Assembly: GCA_034509755.1 (NCBI GenBank) | Contig: CM067548.1 | Coordinates: forward strand, 10,871,188-10,935,187 | Direction: 5' to 3' | DNA length: 64,000 bases | Source of the DNA: Anisodus tanguticus | Lineage: Eukaryota > Streptophyta > Magnoliopsida > Solanales > Solanaceae | Part shown: piece by piece, positions 30,926-44,853 of the stretch | How the letters are laid out: each line of letters begins with the position of its first letter | How positions within the stretch are numbered: the stretch's first letter is position 1 | Translations under genes and position numbers: made by a program | The notes under the pieces: model-generated | Seen by the model: the letters and a program-made list of their open reading frames with translations, nothing else | Database searches by the model: none | Told to the model about the DNA's origin: nothing

Positions 30926-32454
30926 TTGGGATGGATTACATAGAAAACAAGTACGCCTTCGGATATGAAGTTGGGATGGATTACATAGGCTTGGTATTGT
31001 TGAGTGATGTGTGGGCTGATTATCTCTTTGTGATTTATTGGTTGTTGTTAAGTGTTTGATATTAGATTTGCAGTTAGTTGCCATATCGGGATTGTGAATA
31101 GGTGTTTCTCCCTTATCTTGATAATATCACGGATAAAGGAAATGACTGGGATTGATATTATTCACTTGATATTGTTATTTGTATTTGCATTCATCTCTCT
31201 CTTTATATCTCACTTATCATCGAAAATGTTAGAATAATGAAAATGACTTGAAATTGTGAAGTGTACTTTATGACAGGTGTAATTGATATTATACATTGCA
31301 TACATTCTTATTTCATGTGACAATTCGTTATGAACTGTGATTGAAATAATGATAAGTGAGAGAGTGTATCCTGTGAGGTCCTTGTCGGAGAGCATAAAAG
31401 AGAGATGAGTGTCCGATGCCCGATGTCTTTGCCGGGATCATGAGAGTGTCTAATGCCCGAGGTCTTTGCCAGGATCATGAGAGTGTCTAATGCCCGAGGT
31501 CTTTGCCGGGATCATAAGAGTGGTACTTGGACTTCGCGGGTCTACCATGGGTCATGGTTGCCGGGACATAGATATATTCCACTCGGATCATGTGTGAAAG
31601 GAGATTACATTTGGCCAGTGTATTGCATTACATCGCACATGCATTCATATTACATCCACTCATATCTTTGATTCTAATTGTTGTATTCATTGTGTTGCGT
31701 GATGCGTTCAGTATTGATTTCTTGGTAGTTTATTCATTTGAGACGTTGTGTGCTTGTTAATCTCATACTTAGACACATAATGGATTTGAGGACTAGAGAT
31801 TCTGCCTAGGCTATGATTGTAAACTACTGAGATTCAATGGTAGTTCACTTTACTGTAAGTCTTACGTAGATGTGCTTAGTGATTACTTTATTCTCGTACT
31901 TCATAGATTCTTAATTGATACTCTACACTTGAGTTGTTTATTCTTGGAATGTGATAATGTTTGTACTTGATTGCGAGCTTGTCTATTCTCCAGTTTCTTC
32001 ATTTATATATCTTAGCTAACTATTGTCGGCTTATGATACCTACCAGTACATAGTGTATGTACTGATACTACTCTTGCTACACCCTTTTCGGGTTGTTGAG
32101 TTGTTCCAGGTATGTGTGTGAGGTTCGATTTGCCTTCAAGGATCTCATGGAGTTCATCTAGATTTTCTATTTAAATTTCATTCTAAACAAAAGTTGTATT
32201 TAAGTTGTGGTTGTATATTTTATTCTAGTTGTATACTTAGAAGATCTTTCAAAATTCGGACCAGATTCCTTGGGTAGTGATGTATTCCGCATTTTCACAT
32301 ATGTTTTTAGATTTCTATTTTTTAATTATTTGTTTATGTTGTTGGATGAATTTGTAAGGGACAGATTCACCTACCAGGTGGAAAAGGGTAGGTGCCCGCA
32401 CGAATAGATTTCATATTCCATAATAGATTTCTATTTGGTTCGTATGACTTCGTA

Positions 32455-34246
32455 GAATAATATTTTGATCTATTTGAACCCGATTTTCTTAAAAAATGAC
32501 TATTTTTCCCCTCGAGGTTGGAAATGGGGTTTTAAACTAACTTTTCTATCCAAAATTCTCCTAAGACTATTATGGGTATCCTTCGAATCTTGTGTTAACG
32601 TAAAAATTCATAATTGTTAGACTTTGCTTATTTGAAGATATTTTGGAAGAAGAAAGCTTGAATTAGATAGTTTATGGTGCCTGTTTGGCCTTTCAGGTAG
32701 GTTACGACTTACCTTCTGGTTAGACTTTGGTTAGCGAAGCATATGTAGAGTTACTTACAGTCAGAGAAAACATGTACGCCTTCGGATATGAAGTTGGGAT
32801 GGATTACATAGGCTTGGTATTGTTGAGTGATGTGTGGGCTGGTTGTCTCTTTGTGATTCATTAGTTGTTGTTAAGTGTTTGATATTAGATTTGCAGTTAG
32901 TTGCCATATCGGGATTGTGAATAGTTGTTTCTCCCTTATCTTGATAATATCATGGATAAAGGAAATGATTGGGATTCATTTTATTCACTTGATATTGTTA
33001 TTTGTATTTGCATTCATCTCTCTCTTTATGTCTCACTTATCATCGAAAATGTCAGGATAATGAAAATGGTTTGAAATTGTGAAGTGTACTTTATGACAGG
33101 TGTAATTGATATTATACATTGCATACATTCTTATTTCATGTGATGATTCGTTATGAACTGTGATTGGAAATGATGATAAGTGAGGGAGTGTAGCCTCTGA
33201 GGTCCTTGCCGTAGAGCATAAAAGAGAGATGAGTGTTCGATGCACGAGGTCTTTGCCGGGATCATGAGAGTGTCTAATGCCCGAGGTCTTTGCCGGGATC
33301 ATGAGAGTGGTAATGGAGGTCTTTGCGGGATCTCCCAGTGGTCATGGACTTCGCGGGACATAGATATATTCCACTCGGATCATGTGTGTAAGGAGATTAC
33401 ATTTGTCCAAAGTGTATTGCATTGCATCGCACATGCATTCATATTACATCCTCTCATATCGTTGATTCGGTTGTTGTATTCATTGTGTTGCGTGATGCGT
33501 TCAGTATTGATTTCCTGGTAGTTTATTCATTTGAGACGTTGTGTGCTTGTTAATCTCATACTTAGACACATAATGGATTTCAGGACTAGAGATTCTGCCT
33601 AGGCTATGATTGTAACCTACTGAGATTCAAGGGTAGTTCACTTTACCGTAATTCTTACGTAGATGTGCTTAGTGATTACTTTATTCTCGTACTTCATTGA
33701 TTTTAACTTGATACTCTACACTTGGGTTGTTTATTTTTTGAATGTGATAATGTTTGTACTTGATTGCGAGCTTGTCTATTCTCCAGTTTCATCCTTTATA
33801 TATCTTAGCTAACTATTGTCGGCTTATGATACCTACCAATACATAGTGTATGTACTGATACTACTCTTGCTACACCCTTTTCGGGCTGTTGAGTTGTTCC
33901 AGGTATGTGTGCGAGGTTCGATTTGCCTTCAAGGATCTCATGGAGTTCATCTAGATTTTCTATTTAAATTTCATTCTAAACAGAAGTTGTATTTAAGTTG
34001 TGGTTGTATATTTTATTCTAGTTGTATACTTAGAAGATCTTTCAAAATTCGGACCAGATTCCCTGGGTAGTGATGTATTCCGCATTTTCACATATGTTTT
34101 TAGATTTCTATTTTTTAATTATTTGTTTATGTTTTGGATGAATTTGTAAGGGACAGATTCACCAACCAGGTGGAAAAGGGTAGGTGCCCGCACGAGTAGA
34201 TTTCATATTCCAGAATAGATTTCTATTGGGTTCGTATGACTTCCTA
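32455..34246 (+). repeat. Array unit 1 (1792 bp, short form)
   Basis: Runs marker to marker. Contains one gcccgaggtctttgccggg block cluster (33240-33310) and the tatcttagctaactattgtc segment once. Confidence 0.88.
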
Positions 34247-36550
34247 GAATAATATTTTGATCTTATTGAACCCGATTTTCTTAAAAAATGACTATTTCCC
34301 TCCTCGATGTTGGAAATGGGTTTTTAAACTAACCTTTCTACCCAAAATTCTCCTAAGACTATTATGGGTATCCTTCGAATCTTGTGTTAACGTAAAAATT
34401 CATAATTGTTAGACTTTGCTTATTTGATGATATTTTGGAAGAAGAAAGCTTGAGTTAGATTGTTTGTGGTGCCTGTTTGGCCTTTCAGGTAGGTTACGAC
34501 TTACATTCTGGTTAGACTTTGGTTAGCGAAGCATATGTAGAGTTACTTACAGACAGAGAAAACATGTACGCCTTAGGATATGAAGTTGGGATGGATTACA
34601 TAGGCTTGGTATTGTTGACTGATGTGTGGGTTGGTTGTCTCTTTGTGATTCATTGGTTGTTGTTAAGTGTTTGATATTAGATTTGCAGTTAGTTTCCATA
34701 TCGGGATTGTGAATAGTTGTTTCTCCCTTATCTTGATAATATCTTGGATAAAGGAAATGATTGGGATTGATATTGTTCACTTGATATTGTTATTTGTATT
34801 TGCATTCATCTCTCACTTTATATCTCACTTATCATCGAAAATGGAATGATAATGAAAATGGCTTGAAATTATGAAGTGTACTTTATGACAGGTGTAATTG
34901 ATATTATACAATGCATACATTCTTATTTCATGTGATGATTCGTTATGAACTGTGATTGGAAATGAAGATAAGTGATGGAGTGTAGCCTCTGAGGTCCTTG
35001 CCGGAGAGCATAAAAGTGAGATGAGTGTCCGATGCCCGAGGTCTTTGCCGGGATCATGACAGTGGTACATGGACTTCGCGGGTCTCCCATGGGTCATGAC
35101 TGCCGGTAAATAGATATATTCCACTCGGATCATGTGTGTAAGGAGATTACATTTGGCCAGTGTATTGCATTGTATCGCACATGCATTCATATCGTTGATT
35201 CTGGTTGTTGTATTCATTGTGTTGCGTGATGCGTTCAGTATTGATTTCTTGGTAGTTTATTCATTTGAGACGTTGTGTGTTTGTTAATCTCATACTTAGA
35301 CACATAATGGATTTGAGGACTAGATATTCTGCCTAGGCTATGATTGTAACCTACTGAGATTCAAGGGTAGTTCACTTTACTGTAAGTCTTACGTAGATGT
35401 GCTTAGTGATTACTTTATTCTCGTACTTCACTGATTCTAACTTGTACTCTACACTTGAGTTGTTTATTCTTGGAATGTGATAGTGTTTGTACTTGATTGC
35501 GAGTTTGTCTATTCACAAGTTTCTTCATAAGAGAGAGATGAGTGTCCGATGCCCGAGGTCTTTGCCAGGATCATGAGAGTGTCTAATGCCCGAGGTCTTT
35601 GCCGGGATCATGAGAGTGGTACATGGACTTCGCGGGTCTCCCATGAGTCATGACTGCCGGGACATAGATATATTCCACTCGGATAATGTGTGTAAGGAGA
35701 TTACATTTGTCCAGTGTATTGCATTGCATTGCACATGCATTTATATTACATCCAGTCATATCGTTGATTCTGGTTGTTGTATTGATTGTGTTGCGTGATG
35801 CGTTCAGTATTGATTTCCTGGTAGTTTATTCATTTGAGACGTTGTGTGCTTGTTAATCTCATACTTAGACACATAATGGATTTCAGGACTAGAGATTCTG
35901 CCTAGGCTATGATTGTAACCTACTGAGATTCAAGGGTAGTTCACTTTACTGTAAGTCTTACGTAGATGTGCTTAGTGATTACTTTATTCTCGTACTTCAT
36001 AGATTTTAACTTGATACTCTACACTTGGGTTGTTTATTCTTTGAATGTGATAATGTTTGTACTTGATTGCGAGCTTGTCTATTCTCCAGTTTCATCCTTT
36101 ATATATCTTAGCTAACTATTGTCGGCTTATGATACCTACCAATACATAGTGTATGTACTGATACTACTCTTGCTACACCCTTTTCGGGCTGTTGAGTTGT
36201 TCCAGTGTATGTGTGCGAGGTTCGATTTGCCTTCAAGGATCTCATGGAGTTCATCTAGATTTTCTATTTAAATTTCATTCTAAACAGAAGTTGTATTTAA
36301 GTTGTGGTTGTATATTTTATTCTAGTTGTATACTTAGAAGATCTTTCAAAATTCGGACCAGATTCCCTGGGTAGTGATGTATTCCGCATTTTCACATATG
36401 TTTTTAGATTTCTATTTTTTAATTATTTGTTTATGTTTTGGATGAATTTGTAAGGGACAGATTCACCTACCAGGTGGAAAAGGGTAGGTGCCCGCACGAA
36501 TAGATTTCATATTCCAGAATAGATTTCTATTGGGTTCGTATGACTTCCTA
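34247..36550 (+). repeat. Array unit 2 (2304 bp, long form)
   Basis: Contains a second copy of the segment starting gagatgagtgtccgatgccc (about 35018 and 35536), i.e. an internal tandem duplication of about 0.52 kb not present in unit 1. Confidence 0.88.
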
Positions 36551-38887
36551 GAATAATATTTTGATCTTATTGAACCCGATTTTCTTAAAAAATGACTATT
36601 TCCCCCCTAGATGTTGGAAAAGGGTTTTTAAACTAACCTTTCTACCCAAAATTCTCCTAAGACTATTATGGGTATCCTTCGAATCTTGTGTTAACGTAAA
36701 AATTCATAATTGTTAGACTTTGCTTATTTGATGATATTTTGGAAGAAGAAAGCTTGAGTTAGATTGTTTGTGGTGCCTGTTTGGCCTTTCAGGTAGGTTA
36801 CGACTTACATTCTGGTTAGACTTTGGTTAGCGAAGCATATGTAGAGTTACTTACAGTCAGAGAAAACATGTACGCCTTAGGATATGAAGTTGGGATGGAT
36901 TACATAGGCTTGGTATTGTTGAGTGATGTGTGGGCTGGTTGTCTCTTTGTGATTCATTGGTTGTTGTTAAGTGTTTGATATTAGATTTGCAGTTAGTTGC
37001 CATATCGGGATTGTGAATAGTTGTTTCTCCCTTATCTTGATAATATCTTGGATAAAGGAAATGATTGGGATTGATATTGTTCACTTGATATTGTTATTTG
37101 TATTTGCATTCATCTCTCACTTTATATCTCACTTATCATCGAAAATGGAATGATAATGAAAATGGCTTGAAATTATGAAGTGTACTTTATGACAGGTGTA
37201 ATTGATATTATACAATGCATACATTCTTATTTCATGTGATGATTCGTTATGAACTGTGATTGGAAATGAAGATAAGTGATGGAGTGTAGCCTCTGAGGTC
37301 CTTGCCGGAGAGCATAAAAGAGAGATGAGTGTCCGATACCCGAGGTCTTTGCCGGGATCATGAGAGTGTCTAATGCCCGAGGTCTTTGCCGGGATCATGA
37401 CAGTGGTACATGGACTTCGCGGGTCTCCCATGGGTCATGACTGCCGGTACATAGATATATTCCACTCGGATCATGTGTGTAAGGAGATTACATTTGGCCA
37501 GTGTATTGCATTGTATCGCACATGCATTCATATCGTTGATTCTGGTTGTTGTATTCATTGTGTTGCGTGATGCGTTCAGTATTGATTTCTTGGTAGTTTA
37601 TTCATTTGAGACGTTGTGTGTTTGTTAATCTCATACTTAGACACATAATGGATTTGAGGACTAGATATTCTGCCTAGGCTATGATTGTAACCTACTGAGA
37701 TTCAAGGGTAGTTCACTTTACTGTAAGTCTTACGAAGATGTGCTTAGTGATTACTTTATTCTCGTACTTCATAGATTCTAACTTGTACTCTACACTTGAG
37801 TTGTTTATTCTTGGAATGTGATAGTGTTTGTACTTGATTGCGAGTTTGTCTATTCACAAGTTTCTTCATAAGAGAGAGATGAGTGTCCGATGCCCGAGGT
37901 CTTTGCCAGGATAATGAGAGTGTCTAATGCCCGAGGTCTTTGCCGGGATCATAAGAGTGGTACTTGGACTTCTCGGGTCTACCATGGGTCATGGTTGCCG
38001 GGATATAGATATATTCCACTCGGATCATGTGTGAAAGGAGATTACATTTGGCCAGTGTATTGCATTACATCGCACATGCATTCATATTACATCCACTCAT
38101 ATCTTTGATTCTGATTGTTGTATTCATTGTGTTGCGTGATGCGTTCAGTATTGATTTCTTGGTAGTTTATTCATTTGAGACGTTGTGTGCTTGTTAATCT
38201 CATACTTAGACACATAATGGATTTGAGGACTAGAGATTCTGCCTAGGCTATGATTGTAAACTACTGAGATTCAATGGTAGTTCACTTTACTGTAAGTCTT
38301 ACGTAGATGTGCTTAGTGATTACTTTATTCTCGTACTTCATAGATTCTTAATTGATACTCAACACTTGGAGTTGTTTATTCTTGAATGTGATAGTGTTTG
38401 TACTTGATTGCGAGCTTGTCTATTCTCCAGTTTCTTCCTTTATATATCTTAGCTAACTATTGTCGGCTTATGATACCTACCAGTACATAGTGTATGTACT
38501 GATACTACTCTTGCTACACATTTTTCGGGTTGTTGAGTTGTTCCAGGTATGTGTGCGAGGTTCGATTTGCCTTCAAGGATCTCATGGAGTTCATCTAGAT
38601 TTTCTATTTAAATTTCATTCTAAACGAAGTTGTATTTAAGTTGTGGTTGTATATTTTATTCAAGTGGTATACTTAGAAGATCTTTCAAAATTCGGAACCG
38701 ATTCCTTGGGTAGTGATGTATTCCGCATTTTCACATATGTTTTTAGATTTCTATTTTTTAATTATTTGTTTATGTTTTGGATGAATTTGTAAAGGATGAT
38801 TCACCTACCAGGTGGAAAAGGGTAGGTGCCCGCACGAATAGATTTCATATTCCGAATAGATTTCTATTGGGTTCGTATGACTTCCTA
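36551..38887 (+). repeat. Array unit 3 (2337 bp, long form)
   Basis: Same internal duplication as unit 2 (gagatgagtgtccgat at about 37322 and 37877). Its first half is nearly identical to unit 2, which suggests a higher-order duplication. Small CWG-to-CG changes begin near 38620. Confidence 0.88.
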
Positions 38888-41108
38888 GAATAATATTTTG
38901 ATCTTATTGAACCCGATTTTCTTAAAAAATGACTATTTTCCCCTCGATGTTGGAAATGGGTTTTTAAACTAACCTTTTCTACCCAAAATTCTCCTAAGAC
39001 TATTATGGGTATCCTTCGAATCTTGTGTTAACGTAAAATTCATAATTGTTAGACTTTGCTTATTTGATGATATTTTGGAAGAAGAAAGCTTGAGTTAGAT
39101 TGTTTGTGGTGCTCGTTTGGCCTTTAGGTAGGTTACGACTTACATTCGGTTAGACTTTGGTTAGCGAAGCATATGTAGAGTTACTTACGTTAGAGAAAAC
39201 ATGTACGCCTTAGGATATGAAGTTGGGATGGATTACATAGGCTTGGTATTGTTGATCGATGTGTGGGCTGGTTGTCTCTTTGTGATTCATTGGTTGTTGT
39301 TAAGTGTTTGATATTAGATTTGCGTTAGTTGCCATATCGAGATTGTGAATAGTTGTTTCTCCCTTATCTTGATAATATCATGGATAAAGGAAATGATTGG
39401 GATTGATATTGTTCACTTGATATTGTTATTTGTATTTGCATTCATCTCTCTCTTTATATCTCACTTATCATCGAAAATGGAATGATAATGAAAATGGCTT
39501 GAAATTATGAAGTGTACTTTATGACGGGTGTAATTGATATTATACAATGCATACATTCTTATTTCATGTGATGATTCGTTATGAACCGTGATTGGAAATG
39601 AAGATAAGTGATGGAGTGTAGCCTCCGAGGTCCTAGCCGGAGAGCATAAAAGAGAGATGAGTGTCCGATGCCCGAGGTCTTTGCCGGGATCATGAGAGTG
39701 TCTAATGCCCGAGGTCTTTGCCGGGATCATGAAAGAGATGGACTTCGCGGGTCTCCCATGGGTCATGTCCGATGCATAGATATATTCCACTCCATGTGTG
39801 TAAGAGATTCATTTGCCGTGGATCATCGAGCATTCATAGTGATTCGGTTGTTGTATTCAATGCGTTCGTATTGATTTCTTGGTAGTTTATTCATTTGAGA
39901 CGTTGTGTGTTTGTTAATCTCATACTTAGACACATAATGGATTTGAGGACTAGATTCTGCCTAGGCTATGATTGTACCGAGATTCAAGGGTAGTTCACTT
40001 TTCGTAAGTCTTACGAAGATGTGCTTAGTGATTACTTTATTCTCGTACTTCATAGATTCTAACTTGTACTCTACACTTGAGTTGTTTATTCTTGGAATGT
40101 GACATGAGATCTATTCCAGTTTCTTCGGATCATGCCCGAGGTCTTTGTGGGATCATGAGAGTGTTAACAGGTCTTTGCCGGGATCATAAAGTGGTACTTG
40201 GATTGTCTACCATGGGTCATGGTTGCGGGATATAGATATATTCCACTATCATGTGTGAAAGGAGATTACATCGTTGTATTGCATTACATCGCACATGCAT
40301 TCATATTACATCCACTCATATCTTTGATTCGATTGTTGTATTCATTGTGTTGCGTGATGCGTTCAGTATTGATTTCTTGGTAGTTTATTCATTTGAGACG
40401 TTGTGTGCTTGTTAATCTCATACTTAGACACATAATGGATTTGAGGACTAGAGATTCTGCCTAGGCTATGATTGTAAACTACTGAGATTCAATGGTAGTT
40501 CACTTTACTGTAAGTCTTACGTAGATGTGCTTAGTGATTACTTTATTCTCGTACTTCATAGATTCTTAATTGATACTCTACACTTGAGTTGTTTATTCTT
40601 GGAATGTGATAGTGTTTGTACTTGATTGCGAGCTTGTCTATTCTCCAGTTTCTTCATTTATATATCTTAGCTAACTATTGTCGGCTTATGATACCTACCA
40701 GTACATAGTGTATGTACTGATACTACTCTTGCTACACCTTTTTCGGGTTGTTGAGTTGTTCCAGGTATGTGTGCGAGGTTCGATTTGCCTTCAAGGATCC
40801 ATGGAGTTCATCTAGATTTTCTATTTAAATTTCATTCTAAACAGAAGTTGTATTTAAGTTGTGGTTGTATATTTTATTCTAGTTGTATACTTAGAAGATC
40901 TTTCAAAATTCGAACCAGATTCCTTGGGTAGTGATGTATTCCGCATTTTCACATATGTTATTAGATTTCTATTTTTTAATTATTTGTTTATATTGTTGGA
41001 TGAATTTGTAAAGGACTGATTCACCTACCAGGTGGAAAAGGGTAGGTGCCCGCATGAATAGATTTCATATTCCAGAATAGATTTCTATTGGGTTCGTATG
41101 ACTTCCTA
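38888..41108 (+). repeat. Array unit 4 (2221 bp, long form, error-like indels)
   Basis: Compared with units 2 and 3 this copy lacks many single bases and short stretches between about 38900 and 40340, mostly at CAG or CTG. It then returns to the common sequence. The second internal block (40081-40270) is strongly compressed. Confidence 0.85.
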
Positions 41109-42889
41109 GAATAATATTTTGATCTTATTGAACCCGATTTTCTTAAAAAATGACTATTTTCCCCTCGATGTTGGAAATGGGTTTTTAAACTAACTTTTCT
41201 ACCCAAAATTCTCCTAAGACTATTATGGGTATCCTTCGAATCTCGTGTTAACGTAATAATTCATAATTGTTATACTTTGCTTATTTGATGATATTTTGGA
41301 AGAAGAAAGCTTGAGTTAGATAGTTTGTGGTGCCTGTTTGGCATTTTAGGTAGGTTACGACTTACCTTCTGGTTAGACTTTGGTTAGCGAAGCCTATGTA
41401 GAGTTACTTACAGTTAGAGAAAACATGTACGCCTTCGGATATGAAGTTGGGATGGATTATATAGGTTTGGTATTGTTGACTGATGTGTGGGCTGGTTGTC
41501 TCTTTGTGATTTATTGGTTGTTGTTAAGTGTTTGATATTAGATTTGCAGTTAGTTGCCATATCGAGATTGTGAATAGTTGTTTCTCCCTTATCTTGATAA
41601 TATCATGGATAAAGGAAATGATTGGGATTGATATTATTCACTTGATATTGTTATTTGTATTTGCATTCATCTCTCTCTTTATATGTCACTTATCATAGAA
41701 AATGGAAGGATAATGAAAATGGCTTGAAATTGTGAAGTGTACTTTTTGGCAGGTGTAATTGATATTATACATTGCATACATTCTTATTTCATGTGATGAT
41801 TCGTTATGAACTGAGATTGGAAATGATGATAAGTGAATGAGTGTAGCCTCTGAGGTCCTGGACGGAGAGCATAAAAGAGAGATGAGTGTCCGATGCCCGA
41901 GGTCTTTGCCGGGATCATGAGAGTGTCTAATGCCCGAGGTCTTTGCCGGGATCATGAGAGTGGTACATGGACTTCGCGGGTCTCCCATAAGTCATGACTG
42001 TCGGGACATAGATTTATTCCACTCGGATCATGTGTGTACGGAGATTACATCTGGCTAATGTATTGCATTGCATCGCACATGCATACATATTACATCCACT
42101 CATATCTTTGATTCTGGTTGTTGTATTCATTGTGTTGCGTGATGCGTTCAGTATTGATTTCCTGGTAGTTTATTCATTTGAGACGTTGTGTGCTTGTTAA
42201 TCTCATACTTAGACACATAATGGATTTCAGGACTAGAGATTCTGCCTAGGCTATGATTGTAACCTACTGAGATTCAAGGGTAGTTCACTTTACTGTAAGT
42301 CTTACGTAGATGTGCTTAGTGATTACTTTATTCTCGTACTTCATAGATTCTAACTTGATACTCTACACTTGGGTTGTTTATTTTTTGAATGTGATAATGT
42401 TTGTACTTGATTGCGAGCTTGTCTATTCTCCAGTTTCTTCCTTTATATATCTTAGCTAACTATTGTCGGCTTATGATACCTACCAGTACATAGTGTATGT
42501 ACTGATACTACTCTTGCTACACCTTTTTCGGGTTGTTGAGTTGTTCCAGGTATGTGTGCGAGGTTCGATTTGCCTTCAAGGATCTCATGGAGTTCATCTA
42601 GATTTTCTATTTAAATTTCATTCTAAACAGAAGTTGTATTTAAGTTGTGGTTGTATATTTTATTCTAGTTGTATACTTAGAAGATCTTTCAAAATTCGAA
42701 CCAGATTCCTTGGGTAGTGATGTATTCCGCATTTTCACATATGTTATTAGATTTCTATTTTTTAATTATTATGTTGTTGGATGAATTTGTAAAGGAGAGA
42801 TTCACCTACTAGGTGGAAAAGGGTAGGTGCCCGCATGAATAGATTTCATATTCCAGAATAGATTTCTATTGGGTTCGTATGACTTCCTA
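41109..42889 (+). repeat. Array unit 5 (1781 bp, short form)
   Basis: Short form without the internal 0.5-kb duplication. Nearly identical to the following unit, so these two are probably the product of a recent exchange. Confidence 0.88.
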
Positions 42890-44276
42890 GAATAATATTT
42901 TGATCTTATTGAACCCGATTTTCTTAAAAAATGACTATTTTCCCCTCGATGTTGGAAATGGGTTTTTAAACTAACTTTTCTACCCAAAATTCTCCTAAGA
43001 CTATTATGGGTATCCTTCGAATCTCGTGTTAACGTAATAATTCATAATTGTTATACTTTGCTTATTTGATGATATTTTGGAAGAAGAAAGCTTGAGTTAG
43101 ATAGTTTGTGGTGCCTGTTTGGCATTTTAGGTAGGTTACGACTTACCTTCTGGTTAGACTTTGGTTAGCGAAGCATATGTAGAGTTACTTACAGTTAGAG
43201 AAAACATGTACGCCTTCGGATATGAAGTTGGGATGGATTATATAGGTTTGGTATTGTTGAATGCTGTGTGGGCTGGTTGTCTCTTTGTGATTTATTGGTT
43301 GTTGTTAAGTGTTTGATATTAGATTTGCAGTTAGTTGCCATATCGAGATTGTGAATAGTTGTTTCTCCCTTATCTTGATAATATCATGGATATAGGAAAT
43401 GATTGGGATTGATATTATTCACTTGATATTGTTATTTGTATTTGCATTCATCTCTCTCTTTATATGTCACTTATCATAGAAAATGGAAGGATAATGAAAA
43501 TGGCTTGAAATTGTGAAGTGTACTTTTTGGCAGGTGTAATTGATATTATACATTGCATACATTCTTATTTCATGTGATGATTCGTTATGAACTGAGATTG
43601 GAAATGATGATAAGTGAATGAGTGTAGCCTCTGAGGTCCTTGCCGGAGAGCATAAAAGAGAGATGAGTGTCCGATGCCCGAGGTCTTTGCCGGGATCATG
43701 AGAGTGTCTAATGCCCGAGGTCTTTTCCGGGATCATGAGAGTGGTACATGGACTTCGCGGGTCTCCCATAAGTCATGACTGCCGGGACTTAGATTTATTC
43801 CACTCGGATCATGTGTGTACGGAGATTACATTTGGCTAATGTATTGCATTGCATCGCACATGCATTCATATTACATCCACTCATATCTTTGATTCTGGTT
43901 GTTGTATTCATTGTGTTGCGTGATGCGTTAAGTATTGATTTCTTGGTAGTTTATTCATTTGAGACGTTGTGTGCTTGTTAATCTCATACTTAGACACATA
44001 ATGGATTTGAGGACTAGAGATTCTGCCTAGGCTATGATTGTAACCTACTGAGATTCAAGGGTAGTTCACTTTACTGTAAGTCTTACGTAGATGTGCTTAG
44101 TGATTACTTTATTCTCGTACTTCATAGATTCTAGCTTGATACTCTGCACTTGGGTTGTTTATTCTTGTAATGTGATTGTGTTTGTACTTGATTGCGAGCT
44201 TGTCTATTTTCCAGTTTCTTTCTTTATATATGTTAGCTAACTATTGTCGGCTTAGATACCTACCAGTACATAGTGT
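42890..44276 (+). repeat. Array unit 6 (truncated)
   Basis: Follows unit 5 closely up to gtacatagtgtat at 44276. There it stops abruptly and joins the minus-strand Gypsy pol sequence. Confidence 0.88.
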
Positions 44277-44848
44277 ATAACAAATAATAAGTTGGTTAAG
44301 GATATTTGTGATTCATCTCCTCTTCCGTCTCCCATATCATCTCTCCTTCATTCTTATTCTTCTATAGAACCTTCACGGGGCTACTTCTTTAGTCCTCAAC
44401 TTGTGGACTTGATGATCTAATATAGCAATAGGAACCTCTTCATATCATAAGTCCTTTGTAACCTTCACATCGTTAATTGGCACAATTTGAGAAGGATCCC
44501 CAACACACGCTCTTAATATAGAAACATGGAAAACCGAATGAACAAACTCTTACTCCGAAGGCAAATCCAATTCGTAAGCCATTTGGCCGATTCGTCGAAT
44601 TATTCGATATGGCCCAATGTGCCTTGGATTGAGCTTTCCTTTTTTTTTTTCAAATCTCATTATACCCTTCATATGAGAAATATTCAAGAAGACTCAATCA
44701 TCCACTTGGAACTCTAAGTCCCGCCGCCGCACATTTGAATACGACTTTTGATGACTCTGAGCGGTTAACAGTCGTACAAGGATGAGCTTCACATTCTCTA
44801 TGGCTTGGTGCACTATGTCAGGCCCAAATAATTCTGATTCGCCTACTT
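44277..44848 (-). pseudogene. Gypsy integrase C-terminal part
   Basis: On the minus strand the sequence shows the conserved Tekay-like end: QSHQKSYSNVRRRDLEFQV, GKLNPRHIGPYRI, YELDLPSE, FHVSILRACVGDPSQIVP. A stop replaces the Trp after the QVDD motif, and frames shift around the run of T at about 44640. It is separated from the upstream integrase part only by the nested solo LTR. Confidence 0.85.
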
Positions 44849-44853
44849 CAAAC

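Larger units (their letters stand above)
30926..44276 (+). repeat. Tandem array of LTR-derived units (about 1.8 and 2.2-2.3 kb)
   Basis: The marker gaataatattttga recurs at 30424, 32455, 34247, 36551, 38888, 41109 and 42890, giving full periods of 1792, 2304, 2337, 2221 and 1781 bp and a last partial unit that stops at 44276. Each unit joins the LTR-end motif (ggtaggtgcccgcacgaa) to an LTR-internal segment, so the array arose by duplication inside an LTR. Each unit also holds two or more copies of cccgaggtctttgccgggat. Short open stretches recur at the same unit position but are not conserved as genes. Confidence 0.9.

Noticed and set aside
33240..33310. CRISPR-like look of the repeated cccgaggtctttgccgggatcatgag blocks
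   Set aside because: The blocks are subrepeats within a plant LTR, adjacent without unique spacers, in a eukaryotic genome.
31052..43769. Recurring open frames in the tandem array (for example those starting MFDIRFAVS or containing SHDPGKDLG)
   Set aside because: They recur because the DNA repeats. They are short, shift and break between units, overlap on both strands, and have no domain.
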